Shown here: piece after piece, positions 22,081 to 33,640 of the stretch
Numbering within the stretch: the first letter of the stretch is position 1
Layout: every line of letters begins with the position of its first letter
Source of the DNA: Patellifolia procumbens
Lineage: Eukaryota > Streptophyta > Magnoliopsida > Caryophyllales > Amaranthaceae
Direction: 5' to 3'
Assembly (NCBI GenBank): GCA_947645195.1
Contig: CANSGD010000229.1
Span: 744,001-808,000, forward strand
DNA: 64,000 bases
Notes under the pieces: generated by a model
Told to the model about the DNA's origin: nothing
Databases searched by the model: none
Seen by the model: the letters and a program-made list of their open reading frames with translations, nothing else
Translations under genes and position numbers: made by a program

Positions 22081-22698
22081 CACTACGAAAAATTCTTATT
22101 TTAGCAACCATTGAAAACCGTTGCTATTCTTTGACATTTGGTTGCCAAGTCAACTTAGCAACGGATTGGCAACAAAAATTGTTATGTTGGTTGCCAAAAT
22201 GCTAGTCGCCATCTATATATGGGAACGAAATTTTCAATAAATTGGTTGCCAACTGGCTTCCAAATTTAATTTGTTGCCAAAATGGTTTCCAAAAGTTGGC
22301 AACAGATTTAAAATATTCGTTGTCAACTTTAGAAACGTATTTTTTTGTTTCGTTGCCAATTTCAGCAGTACTACATTTCATTTCCCAGGAGGTCACCTAT
22401 CGCATGCCTACTCCCAGTCGAGGACGCTTAACTGCGGAGTATCTTATCACATGAGCTCCGTAATAGAATGATGCACGTTGTTCACATAAATAGTATAACA
22501 AATGTTTTGATGTAGTTATGGATGTTACATATGGCAACCAAATTATAGTTTTGGTTGCTAAATAGTAACGAAATTATAGTTTTGGTTGCTAATTTTAGCA
22601 ACCAAATTTAAATTTTGGTTGTCAATTAAAAATCTGAAAAACTAGCTTGGCAAAATAAATATCAGTTGGTTGCCAAAACATGTTCGTTTTTTGTAGTG
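22081..22698. mobile_element. CACTA-like (En/Spm) non-autonomous element
   Basis: Ends CACTACGAAAAA (22081) and TTTTTTGTAGTG (ending 22698), the CACTA superfamily terminal form. The subterminal regions contain more than ten direct and inverted copies of TTGGTTGCCAA / TTGCCAAC / TAGCAACC, the usual transposase-binding arrangement. No transposase is present. The expected 3-bp target duplication is not evident (ttc/aaa), and related subterminal repeats continue to about 22807, so a second overlapping copy may be present. Confidence 0.7.
22384..22440 (-). pseudogene. 5S rRNA-like segment inside the CACTA-like element
   Basis: On the minus strand this reads ACTCCGCAGTTAAGCGTCCT, then TCGACTGGGAGTAGGCATGC, then GATAGGTGACCTCCTGGG, matching the 3' half of plant 5S rRNA, including the box A region (AGTTAAGCG) and box C (GGTGACCTCCTGGG) of the internal promoter. 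Only about half the gene is clear and no terminal T-run follows closely, so it is not a functional 5S gene. Confidence 0.75.
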
Positions 22699-22945
22699 AA
22701 AAATCTTAGCAACAAATATGTAAAAATCCGTTGCCATATTGACAACCAACTGTTAAATTTTCGTTGCCAACTTTCTTTAGGCAACCAAAATATAAAATTT
22801 CGTTGCTACTGGGAAGTTTCTCGGGGTGCGCATGAGTGGGGACAAAATGCGCCAAAAGGACTTGTGTTGGTTTGTGGGGTCAGTTATTGGTCCGAGATGC
22901 TTATTTGGTGACTCCCATTGGCCCATAGGAGTTGAGGTGTTACAT
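22699..22945 (+). mobile_element. CACTA subterminal remnant followed by a 5S-related LTR-like fragment
   Basis: 22699-22807 repeats the GGCAACC/TTGCCAAC motifs. From 22809 the sequence CTGGGAAGTTTCTCGGGGTG resembles the 3' end of 5S rRNA, now on the plus strand, and runs into an LTR-like stretch ending GAGGTGTTACA (22945). Some plant LTRs (Cassandra type and others) contain 5S-derived sequence; this could be such a remnant. Confidence 0.4.
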
Positions 22946-23129
22946 ATCCCTTATCAAAGGTATACATACCTCTTCCCACCACATAGATAAAGGATACTTT
23001 GGTCTAGGGCTCACCCCACAAGGAATCTTCAAGGACCAATCAACAACCTAGTTAGCTCATGGGATGCCACATGTCACCGAACCATGCTCAATTGTCCATG
23101 TGCTAGAAATAAAACCTAGATATTCCACT

Positions 23130-24000
23130 AAAGCTCAAAATCTTCTAATGATAAACCCTTAATTATGGCATTGGGTTAGGGCCATCTTGAACAAAATCCA
23201 TACAGTCTCCAACAATAAATGTACGCTATGCAATACAGAAGAAGAAACAATTGACCACCTCTTCTCCTACTGCAAAGTCACAAGAAATATTTGGTCTCTC
23301 CCTAATGTTAGGCTATAGTTAAACATACGCGTCCCACAATCCTTAACCATTTCCAGACAAACAAAATGACCTTACTAGATTAGGCTTCCTCCTATAAGGA
23401 GTTTGTGGAAGAAGCAGAATAGTATGATTTTTCAAAATTCTGATATTGAGCCTCAAAGAGTTTACATTAGAGCAGCACTGTCATTGCATGGATGGTTTAT
23501 GTGCAACCAACTAGATGAAAACTTACAAAAGTTCTCTCCCTCTCGGGAGATTCCCACTCCCCCCTACATCAATTCCTAACCACAACACTATCCTTGTCCA
23601 TTTGCATCCTCCTCCACAAGGTTTCATCAAACTCAACTTCTTCGAATCAACAAACAATTCTTCAGCAGCATGTGGTTTCATCATTCGAGATCATACTAGC
23701 CACCCACTTCATGTAGTTGCAATAAACCTTAGGCAGGCAAACCCTTTGGCTGCGGAGGCTTTAGCACTAGACAAAGGAATTCAACACACAATTCACCACC
23801 ACATCAACAAAAATCACCATTGAAGATGACAACCTTGTAGTAATCAACGATTTCAATAAAATCTGGTCTCGAGCATGGCAAAACGCAAACATTATTGTGA
23901 AATATATTCAGACATTGTTTGATAAGTTCGAAGATTACACTATCCAACATATTTATTGTTAAGCATACTGGGTTCGTAGTAGATTAGATTTTGGATGTCG
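23130..24000 (+). pseudogene. LINE 3' end: RT zinc-binding domain and RNase H remnant
   Basis: A zinc-binding RT-associated domain is visible: WVRAILNKIHTVSNNKCTLC, then NTEEETIDHLFSYC and NIWSLP (about 23160-23310), with the C-x2-C...H-x4-C spacing of the zf-RVT family. After frame breaks an RNase H domain follows: PPPQGFIKLNFF (23611 on), SAACGFIIRDHT, HVVAINLRQANPLAAEALAL, then IEDDNLVVIND and a tail with VKYIQTLFDKFEDYTIQHIY. The order zf-RVT then RNase H is that of plant L1-type LINEs. Stops and shifts show a pseudogene; the upstream RT core is absent. Confidence 0.7.
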
Positions 24001-25151
24001 ATCATCTCAGCAACAACACGCTTCATATCTCCCCTTGTAACCATTTTACTTTATTTCTCATCTTGTATACTGATTTTTTAGGAGTTCTCCTCGAACAAAT
24101 GGTCTCCCGACGTTCCTTTATTTTTCTTACCTAATAAAATAATTAAAAGGTACAATCAAAGCATGTTCGTTAAGTAAATAAACAAGGCCAAAACAAAATT
24201 GAAACGCATTTACTAAACAAGTTCTCGCACTTCTGTGCGTTTGACTCATGAATGTTCGTGAACAACTCTTTTAGTACTTGTAGCATTTTAAAAAAGGACC
24301 TCTAATTTAGAATTTCTTTTGGTCGTTAAGAATTGATGACTTTATAAATCATTCTATGTTTATGTGATGAATGCTAGTAGTTTTCCTTTTAAATTGAAGA
24401 CATGTGCATTAGTTGTTTAGCAGTAGGGCAATACTTTATTTTGATTGCTTCATTTTTGAACTATTAGCTATTCATTTTAGTATTAGCTGTTAATTAGTGC
24501 TTTTGCTTTTTAATGTTGTAACAAACAATATAAGTTATTGCAAAGCTCTGATATTGAACCAAACTTGTTCACAACTTATTTGAACTCTGGCTTGCGTTTG
24601 AATTTGTAAGTGAGCGTCCATGAGCCAGGGTTGAACAACTAAAAATGCTTAGCGAGCGAACACAAAATTCAATGAGCGAACAAGAAAGTTAAAAGTTCGT
24701 CCAAGTTTGAGCTATAATCTAAGACCAACTTATCGAGTGTAACTCAAACACACTAAAACTTAACTCAATTCATTGGCTCATTGCAACCCTAGTGTGAGAA
24801 CATAAAGAACATTATTAATTTGCACATGTAATCTTGATTAAAAAAGAGTCATAAATAAGATGTAAGCGGAACATCACAATATATAATTTTTTTGCTATTA
24901 CAATGAACACAATTTTAAGAAACTAGAAACACATGATTACAAAAACAAGCAAAGCAAATTCATTCACATTCTACTGTTGGACACCCTTACATTTATTCTG
25001 TTTGTATAGTTACACTGATGCTCATACATGGTGACGATCAAAACAATAAACAAGCTCTTTCAAAGCTTATTTTCAAATATATCATATATTAGAGTACGTA
25101 ACACATGAATAATGTCCACATGCATACAACTTCAATTTAGACATCAAGCAA
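24001..25151. other. Intergenic; probable 3' flank of glycine-rich gene 2 at the right
   Basis: No gene is seen. 24140-24760 contains repeated gttcg/gagcgaac-type motifs that may be a decayed transposon, but I could not define ends. About 24900-25151 is likely the 3' UTR of the minus-strand gene at 25152. Confidence 0.4.
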
Positions 25152-25616
25152 TTAGTCCCCACCTTCTCCATAACCTCCACCGTGCCCACCTCCTTCACCA
25201 TGTCCATACCCACTTCCTCCACCTGAACCACCACCACCACCACCTCCGCCACCTCCTCCTCCACCACCACCTCCGCCACCACGACCGCCACCTCGTGATC
25301 TTGATCCTGATCCAGCACTTGATCCTGCATAGGAGCCTGCTTCGGAGCCAGCGTTGCCACCGCCACCACCTGAGCTCGAGCTAGACGAAGAGGAGCTCGA
25401 GCTAGAACTCGAACCACCGGACCCAGAACCAGCACCGGCACCGGCTCCAGAGCCTGAGCCTCCACCAAGGCCCAACCCTAGACCCACGCCTAGCCCTACT
25501 CCTACACCACCGAGGTCCAAACCCAAGTCTTTCCTTGCAACCCTACTCTCAGTCAATAGAGCAGAAGTTGCAATAAGTAGGGCTAAGAGTAGTGAAATAG
25601 ATTTTAGACGAGACAT
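25152..25616 (-). CDS. Secreted glycine-rich protein 2 (154 aa)
   Basis: Single-exon gene with a signal peptide at residues 1-24 (MSRLKSISLLLALLIATSALL), then RVARKDLGLDLGGVGVG, a GLGLGLG repeat, Gly-Ala/Gly-Ser blocks, a run of 14 serines, GSEAGSYAGSSAGSGS, and a C-terminal extension absent from its paralogue at 19885-20211: RSRGGGRGG, a near-uninterrupted run of about 20 glycines, then GYGHGEGGGHGGGYGEGG. The composition is that of plant cell-wall glycine-rich proteins. The gly run is encoded by near-uniform GGN (CCACC/CCTCC on the plus strand), prone to slippage, so its length probably varies among individuals. A TATA box lies about 75 bp upstream. A structural extracellular role is inferred. 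Confidence 0.85.
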   Translation of the reverse strand: MSRLKSISLLLALLIATSALLTESRVARKDLGLDLGGVGVGLGVGLGLGLGGGSGSGAGAGAGSGSGGSSSSSSSSSSSSSSGGGGGNAGSEAGSYAGSSAGSGSRSRGGGRGGGGGGGGGGGGGGGGGGSGGGSGYGHGEGGGHGGGYGEGGD

Positions 25617-25688
25617 ATTTGGGTTGTTTCAAATATTACCAAGCCAATTGATACTTGATAGTGTGAAGAAATAGAGAAGAATGAAGGG

Positions 25689-25698
25689 CTATTTATAG
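25689..25698 (-). promoter_or_regulatory. TATA box of glycine-rich gene 2
   Basis: Minus-strand AACTATAAATAGCCC, about 75 bp upstream of the ATG at 25616, spacing similar to that of the paralogue. Confidence 0.7.
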
Positions 25699-25699
25699 T

Positions 25700-26796
25700 T
25701 GTTTAAAGTGGATTGATGGACCCGCCAAAAGAAAAATAGGGAAAAGAAAAGCTACACCTTATGGTAGTATGTAATGTAATTATGCAATATTAGTAATAGT
25801 GGGTACGATACCTAATTACCTTCCTAGCAACTTGTGGATTACAAGGTAGGTTTTAATCAATGGGAGTTGAGAGCACCAAAAGAAATTGTAGTAATGCTAA
25901 TAATATATACCTTCGTCCCAAATTTTCGTACATAAAATGTTATAAGATTTATCTTGATATATATTTTGAATATGTAAGTTAAATTGTTGCAACTAAATTA
26001 AATCGAAAGTTTATCGATAAAACAATTTCAATTACGTTTGAATTCAGATTTTTTTTCAAACAATTCTACCAATCAATTAATTTTAGAATACATTTAACAA
26101 AAATAGACCATGGACGAAGTTTACGGGCTACTATGTAAACTAAGACCATATAATCCTCACATGCAAACGCTAAAATGGAAAAAAAGAGGAAATATAATAA
26201 TGGCCTAAAACCTTCATCATACCAACCTTAAATAAAAAAGAAAGAAATATAATGATGCAAAAACTACCACCATTAATGGAATTGGAGTGCGTGATGTGAT
26301 ACTAAGCTATAAAATACTAAAATGTGTTTGTGTATGGTTTTATGACATGTACAAACTCAAGGTTGTGGAAATGCCATGTGATTTCCACTCAACAATGTAC
26401 GAATTATTGCGATAGTGGAATGCATGCCGCCCATCAAACAAAGCTTTGCCTATACTTCATCTAGTTTGTGACCATGTTGACTTTATCATTTTGAGTTTAC
26501 GCATGTTCTTACTTTCTTTTAAAATTGTATCCTTTATACCTATGTTATGTGCTCGTTATTCTTGAATATTCATCACCAAGCTTTCGGCCGGATGATGATG
26601 AAGAACCTTATCATAAGATAAGACCTTGATATTGGTGATTTCCCCCACTCGGCAAAATACAAGAAAGTGGCAATGGAAAAGCATCCACCGAAGTCTCTAG
26701 ATTTTCCACGACACCATGCACGTTCATATGAGATTTATTTATTTTTATGTGAATAAAAGTTTAATAAGTATTATATTGAGAACGAATTAGATATTA
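25700..26796. other. Intergenic, nothing firm
   Basis: AT-rich. CCTTCGTCCCAAATTTTCG (about 25911) and CCATGGACGAAG (about 26108) look like eroded Stowaway-type ends, but pairing is poor and I do not call an element. Confidence 0.35.
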
Positions 26797-27053
26797 CTAC
26801 CTCCGTTCCATATGTATTGCAACATAGGGAGTTTTACGCCTCCCAACGCACTACTTTAGACTCTAATATCTCTAATTTTATTTAAGTAAAAATTATAAAA
26901 AGTTGATATTAATTAAGCACATATCGAGACGAATCTAACAAGATCCCACATGGCTATATTTATTCTTGTGTATAAATCACAAAAGAAGGTCAATGGGTAG
27001 TGTATGAATAGTGTAAAATGTCAAAGGTTACGATACACATGGAACGGAGGTAG
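26797..27053. mobile_element. Stowaway MITE
   Basis: 257 bp, ends CTACCTCCGTTCCATATGTA and the inverted ATACACATGGAACGGAGGTAG, TA on both sides. Confidence 0.9.
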
Positions 27054-27740
27054 TATGATCCATGATTATGTTTTTCTTTGCAATAACCAAAACAAATTAT
27101 TTAAAGAATGTAAAAAGAATATGTAGATTTAAAGAGAACAAATGGAGTAATTAATATCGAGGAGTCTATGTATTTAAGTATGAGTGCGTGGATGCTTTTT
27201 TGTTAATTATATCACATGCAAAACCTGTAGTTATTACTTTGTCATACTATATTTTAATTAAATCAGATCTTCAAATTCACAAATTTTGCAACAAGCACTT
27301 TTGTGGTATCGCTTATTTATTGGTTAATTATTACATGTTTTGGTGATAACAAAAAACAAAAAAGGCACATAAATGGTACGAAAATTACGCGGACAGATTA
27401 TACAGACTCCAATTCTTGATTATGAAGAAGTTGAATTTTAGATTTATAAAAAACAATAACGAAAAATTTTACCCTAAAATATCTTACATATTACTAGTAC
27501 AATCTTGTGAAAGAAACATCTTATACGGTTGTTTTAGGAGAAAACCCCTAGCAAGAAATTGATAGAATGGTTTTCGTTGTTGTCCAAATTGAATTTTATT
27601 CATAAACTGAAATTGTTTTTTGTGTAAATGATCCTAACTAATATTTCGTTAGTATTTTTAAAAATATTACGGGATATTAAATTAAACTAATATCATCTAA
27701 GACATTTTATATTGACGATACAATGATGGTCGGAAAAAGA
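27054..27740. other. Intergenic, nothing recognised
   Basis: AT-rich sequence, no gene or element end supported. Confidence 0.4.
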
Positions 27741-28345
27741 TGTTGGAACATTTGTAAGGGTAATGGGTTTGGATTAATCACATATGGGGGAATTAATAGA
27801 AGTTGTAGAATTAATTCCGGAAAACAAGAGAAAAGAGGGAGCAGGCAACTCGCGGGCCGCGACTTGGTTTCGCAAGTCGCGACTGGGCACTGTTCTATGA
27901 CGCTTCATTTCACGATATGTCCGTTTATATCCGTTGAAGCGTTTGTGCTCGGTTATGCTTGGTTATTACATGATTAATGGCTAGCTTTATTCTCTGAATT
28001 AAGGACCTCATTAAGGTGCCTATTAAAGTTCCTTAATGAGGGCCCTTGCATGTGTGACTATAAAAGGAGGAGGTGATCTCCATCCTTGACACAACTTTCA
28101 TTGCTTGCTTAAGAATTTCTGATTAACTTTCTTAAGTGTTCTTCCTAAACACATCAAACACAAGTTCTTAAGGATTCTCTTCTAAGATCATAGAAGTGAA
28201 TTGTTACTCCATTGTATCGCATTAGTTGTTTTGTGTAACCCGGTGATCCTAGAGGGGCGAAATAAAACTAATAGGAAAGCGTAGTTTTCGTGCCTTGGAG
28301 GGTGATTATCCGGTTTCCTCTTGTTCCATTGTTTATCCTCTAACA
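27741..28345 (+). mobile_element. Solo LTR with perfect target duplication
   Basis: 605-bp TGTTGGAACA...CTCTAACA unit with the 5-bp duplication aaaga directly on both sides (27736-27740 and 28346-28350). A TATA box (GACTATAAAAGGAGGAG, about 28057-28073) sits where the U3-R border should be. There is no internal region, primer-binding site or second LTR, so it is best read as the product of LTR-LTR recombination. The 84-codon open frame overlapping its start is not considered a gene. Confidence 0.85.
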
Positions 28346-28863
28346 AAAGAAACTTCATAGTAACCTATTTGGTGATTTGAAAAAAATATTTTGACCAAAA
28401 ATATCACATATTTTCCTTTATAAGTTTATAAAGTTTTTACGTCATAAGGTCAAGAGTTTATATAAATATTTATCATTCCACTTATAAAGGAAATCTATTT
28501 ATGACAGTTTTCACAATATAAGGTCAAGAAAATTAATTAGAAATAAGGTTGTCCATATATTTTTTCCAAAAAACATGTTTTATTTTCCAGAACAAATAAT
28601 TGCATATTTTAGCAAATATATGAAGCCCTAACAAACCCTAAAAATTACTATATTATATACATAATTGTAATGATAATATATATACATAAACAAATGAATT
28701 TGGATGATTTTCAGTTAATTGGCCAAAAAAATAATATATTAAAATTATAGACATAATACTTTGCATTTTATTCCTTGAGTAATTTATGTAAATTTTTAAT
28801 AATTAAAATCTTTGTAGATCTTATCTCAGAATCATTTTTTTATTAAATATGGCATTTTTATTA
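28346..28863. other. Intergenic, nothing recognised
   Basis: Very AT-rich; no supportable feature. Confidence 0.4.
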
Positions 28864-29575
28864 GAAAAATTTGCGAAAAAATACTTTGTTTGTTACAATT
28901 TTTGTGAAAAACACCTTCTATAATTATTTTGTAAGAAAACACCTTATATATTACTCCCTTTGTTTTCATTTTGTTTGTCTTGCTTTCCGTTTTTGTCTGT
29001 TTCTTTTTTTTTGGTCCTACTTTTGCATCTTTCTTTATATGGCAAAATTTTATCACCCACCTACCCCTACTTTATCACGTTTTGGTCCCACATTTACCTT
29101 AAAAGTTTCTCTCACCTATTTAATCACCACATTTTTTATAAAATAAGTGGACTCCTTAATTATTGTCCCCACCCACATGCCTATGACATCATCTTTCTTG
29201 CCATTTAGAGCTACAGTAAATGGGACAAACAAAAATAAACGAAATGAGTACTTTTTTAATCAAAATGCACACATTTTTCTTAGATTTTGGCTAAAAAGTC
29301 AAATTTTTAGACATTGACCCTCCAACTTTTCATTCATCTTTGCGTCTCAGATTTTGACCAATTTTTTTGTGAATATGTGTCTCCCGCACCCAAAAAGGAT
29401 GGCGGAAAAATTAAGAGGTTCAATGATCGAATATTTGACTTTTTAGCTAAAACTCGACAACAAGGTGCACATTTTGCTAAAAACTGACATATAAGGTGCT
29501 TTCTCACAAGAAAATTTATATAAGGTGTTTTAAACTAAAATTAGAACAAATAAGATCTTTTTTCGCAAATTTTCC
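28864..29575. mobile_element. Mutator-like foldback element, family B, with nested MITE
   Basis: Ends GAAAAATTTGCGAAAAAA and, inverted, GGAAAATTTGCGAAAAAA, followed inward by repeated ACACCTTNTATAA motifs in opposite orientations. Flanking 9-mers (tttttatta, ttttgatga) match at 7 of 9 positions, consistent with an eroded Mutator target duplication. The terminal form resembles the element at 52071-52584. Confidence 0.65.
28954..29248. mobile_element. Stowaway-like MITE nested in the foldback element
   Basis: Ends CTCCCTTTGTTTTCATTTTG and the inverted CAAAAATAAACGAAATGAG, flanked by TA. It lies wholly within 28864-29575, so it is the younger of the two. Confidence 0.75.
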
Positions 29576-30529
29576 TTTTGATGATCATATTTAATTATGC
29601 TATGATGCTTATGTGATAGCTGGCTATAATTTTTAAGAATCATTATTTATGGTTATTTATGGACTGATGCTAAATAGTGTGCAAAACTTGCCAAAAATAA
29701 TTTCTGAATTCAATAGAGATAATTTGCGTGGAGAAGATATTACCAATTAAATCTATGTATAATTATGATCATTTTTCAAATATTTGCCAAAACTTTTAAT
29801 AAGAGTAATTTTTGACAAAAAAATTTAAAAGTAAATTCAAAATTCAATGGAGATATTTAGCGTGGAGATACTTGCCAAAACTTTTAATTTGGTCATTTTT
29901 AAATACATATACTTGCCAAAACGTTCAATTAGCATTTAAAATTTTAAAATACTTGCCATGTTGCACACTTTAAGTAGTTGGCGATATATGTTGGGAAATT
30001 AATATTAATGATAATTTTAACTCACTCAAAAATAGATTTTTTAATCCCTTAATTAATTAACTTACCAATAAATCATCAATCCACGTTTTTTAACCTAAAT
30101 TAGCGTCCTAATTAAAAAATACATTATTCAAAAATACTATACAGTGACTTGTGCCAAAAGAATATTTCACACGTATTATGAAAAATAAAATATAAAAGAG
30201 TATTTAAAATTAATTTATTCAAATACCTAAGAAAAGTTCATGTAACTTACCAATATATAATTTTTGTTAAAGAAAACACTGGGTTGATATAATACACGTA
30301 TTTAATTTAAAGTAATATTATTACATATCAATGGATTAATATTCTAAATCGATGGTTATAATAGCAATAGTTCATCGGAACAACTAAGATAAAATAACAC
30401 AAAAATAAGATATATAATAAATAACATAAATTAAGAAGAAATATACTATCTTGTATAAATGATAATTGGAAAAGAGAAACACATACTACAAATGAAATGA
30501 ATGAATATTATTATTATTATTAATAAGAA
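29576..30529. other. AT-rich intergenic DNA, nothing recognised
   Basis: Several loose repeats of ACTTGCCAAAAC(T)TTTAAT (29690-29950) are visible; no gene. Confidence 0.4.
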
Positions 30530-31121
30530 TCTATATATAACATTAAAGCAAAATGGTTTTCGCCATGTGTCGTCACCAGATTAAACCAAAGCAAACCTTG
30601 AACTCTCATGCAATCTAGCGTTTGGACAAGACACGTGTCACCCCTAGATTTTTTTGCTTTCTTTTAAAATTGTATTTCCATTTAATTAGCCTTTGATTCC
30701 TTAATTAGAGGAATAAAATGTTCCGAAATAAATTCCTTTATCTATTCCTAAATTAGCGTTTGACTCTTATTATATTCCTAAATATTAGCTAATTAATTGT
30801 GGCTTATTTTCAGTAAGGATGACCTATTTAATTCGGTTGATTGCTTTAAATAAAACACATTCAAACAAATAAAATTCAAATCCTTAATCTATACCTAAAT
30901 TAGTGGACTTACCAAAATCACGTATGGGTTGATTTCTTTAATTAAGGAATAGATTTGTTTTGTCATTTTATTCCTAAATAAAAGTGCCATAAAAGCATCA
31001 TATTCCTAAATAAAAGTGCCATAAAAGAATTAAAAGATTTAATTCGGTTGATTGCTTTAAGAGTTACTCACTTAATCTATTCCTTGATTTTTCTCCCTAA
31101 AACGTGAATATTACTTGCTTT

Positions 31122-31305
31122 AAGATATAATTATAATATCAATAATTATTACTTGCCGCTTTTATGATTCCTATAATATTTTCGAACACAATATTTATCA
31201 TACAAATTCAATAAGATATAATTGTAATATCAATAATTATTACTTGCCGCTTTTATGATTCCTATAATATTTTCGAACACAATATTTATCATATAAATTC
31301 AATAG
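31122..31305. repeat. Tandem duplication of about 90 bp in the Helitron 5' region
   Basis: Two adjacent, nearly identical copies of a unit starting AAGATATAATTRTAATATCA. Other short direct repeats (AATTCGGTTGATTGCTTTA at 30830 and 31040; TATTCCTAAATAAAAGTGCC at 30970 and 31000) lie just upstream. Confidence 0.9.
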
Positions 31306-31383
31306 ATTTTAACCTTTGATTCAAACATTCACCACAACATTGTCTCAAAAATTCAATTTTCCAATATTTTCCTCTCCAAGTTT

Positions 31384-33640
31384 ATGGCAACCACACTAAA
31401 CATCATGATCCCAGAAGTTGTTCGGATCAACTCTTTGACACTTGAATCTTCATCATCTACTATTTTAGTTAGGATAATAAGGCTTTGGGAAGAACAATTG
31501 CTATCGAATTTAGTGGAGATCCATACCGTAGAAATGATTTTGGTTGATGAGAATGTAACGTTTATAGTGTCTATTTATTTGTAATATTGAATGATTTCGG
31601 AATATTATTTTTTGGAAGGCTTTCGGAATATATCCCTTATAATTTGGATTGCCCATAGTCCTTTGTAATTGTATCTATCAATTTTTATTTTTATTTTGTA
31701 CGTTTTGTAACGATTTTTATCTTTGAATTTTGTAGGGAGAGAAGATTGGAGCCACTTTACCTAAGGAGCTAATACTTACATTAGGTCATTTGCTTAAAGA
31801 AGGGCAAATTAATAGGATTCGGAATTTTACTATTCGTGAGCAAGACGATGGTGTCAAACCAACTACATCCGTTTATAGAATAATCTTCAACGAGGCAACC
31901 GTTGTTGAGAACATGAAATCTGGGGATTTGCCCTATTATAGATTCTTCTTTTATTCATATCCCCTTATGCTTTCAAGTGATTTCGAGACATCTTATTTAC
32001 TAGGTATAGATTTGTTATTTTGGAATATAAATTATCATCTAATAATTTATCTAGGTTGAAGTTGAACTAAAAAGTTTAATGTTAATATTTTTTTCAGATG
32101 TCTTTGGAAGGGTTTTGCCATACACTGTCCAAAAATATACTCCACATCCTAGCTACTTCATTATAAATTTTGCAATTATGGACTTTCAGTAAGTCTATCT
32201 CATATAATTTTATAACGTTTCAAATTTATTTATATAGTCGAGTACTAGATTATAGTTACAATTTTAATATATTTGATTTTATTTGAAGGTACACTCGCAT
32301 GGATTGTTATCTAGAAGGACAATATGCTGAAATATTATATAACTATATGGTTAATAGGTATCCAATGAACAACCTCTATATAATTCTCCAAGGTTGCAAA
32401 ATTTCTTACAACCACAAAGGTAAGTGAATGTACTTTTGAAAGTAGTTTTAATTCAATTCGACTGGAAAAAATTCAGATATAAGGGACTAATTGAAATAAA
32501 TGAGTTCGAAAATTATTCATACTCATAAAAGAATATTGTTTGAGAGTGATCTAAGTAACTATTTTGTTTTGGATTTGTGCCTATATTAAATTACTGCACA
32601 TAATAGTAGGATTATAATGTTTAGTATAATTTCATCTAGGAAAAGTATTTGTTTCATAAATTATCATAAGTAAAATATACCAACCCAAAAAAATGGAAGT
32701 AGTAGAATTTGATTTGATCATCTTGCGTATAAAAAATGGATTTATTTTCATATATCAACCATTTTGTAAATATGAAATTACCTAAATTATTTCTATAAAT
32801 CATTTTTATTTATAAAGTATTTGACTTCTTATTTACAAGTTTAGGTTGCGGATTATTGTGTCAAATGAAACTGAAAGTGTATCATTTTTGATGCACAACC
32901 AAGAGGTTCGCAAGTTGTTAAATAAATCTGTTATGGATGTATTAAAACATCAAGAGAAGGTATTAGAATGCTTACTTATATTATTTTTTTTGCATTTCAA
33001 ATTGATATGTAAATTTAACACGCTAATTATGCCGTTAAAAAAATTTAAAAAGTACTTTAGTATTTTATTGGAATCAATCGGAAGTTATTAAACAAATATT
33101 GATCAAATATTTATATTTGTTGTAGTGCTTTGACAAGAAACAATTTGCTAAAGAGTTGATGGATATGATTGGCAAAAGATGCGGTTTTAAAGTTCAAGTG
33201 TTTGAAAGGAATTTAACTATTCACGAAGATTACTTGGTGATAAAGCATACAACAGACCATTGTACCATTAACAAATGGGTGAGATTATATCAACGGATAC
33301 AGGTGAGCTATGTATTTTTAAGGAGCTAATTAAAATAATATTATTGTAATTATTATTTTAGATGATGGCCATTCTAATACATTCATACTATAGGAGGAAA
33401 AATTAAAAAAAGAAGAAATACCGGCCATGCATCTAAATATGGATAAAATGATAGAGGTAATGAGTTATGGTTTATAATGTGACTTCGTTTAATTTTTTAT
33501 AGATAAATATGTGAAAAGGAAAATACTTTCCTATTGTGTTAATGTAAAGGAGTTTTTTTTTTTTGTAGATAGAGAAATTTCCATCAAACATAGAAGGAGG
33601 CCAAAATATCATTCAATACAAGAGAAAAAAGTTTCTATGA
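31384..33640 (+). CDS. RPA1-like OB-fold protein (DUF223 type), eight exons, Helitron-borne
   Basis: Exons inferred from GT-AG sites: 31384-31554, 31736-32003, 32098-32188, 32289-32419, about 32845-32959, 33126-33302, 33394-33456, 33569-33640; about 362 residues. Exons 1-2 give an OB-fold like DBD-A of replication protein A: ILVRIIRLWEEQ, MILVDENGEKIGATLPKE, LKEGQINRIRNFTI. Exons 3-5 resemble DBD-B: DVFGRVLPYT, DCYLEGQYAEILYNYM, LRIIVSNETESV. Exon 6 (CFDKKQFAKELMDMIGKRCG, then FKVQVF) continues the RPA1-like pattern. The likely role is single-stranded DNA binding; plant Helitrons commonly carry such genes. Oddity: with the best splice sites exon 4 ends in phase 1 but exon 5 needs phase 2, so either the gene carries a 1-nt lesion or one splice site differs. 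All other junctions keep frame, which argues for past selection. Confidence 0.65.

Noticed and set aside
22384..22440. Functional 5S rRNA gene
   Set aside because: Only the 3' half is clear, box positions carry substitutions, and no T-run terminator follows.
25112..25674. Plus-strand His-rich and Pro-rich proteins opposite glycine-rich gene 2
   Set aside because: Antisense shadows of Gly/Ser codons; the minus-strand product has a signal peptide and a paralogue.
25911..26120. Another Stowaway element
   Set aside because: End-like motifs are present but the arms do not pair convincingly.
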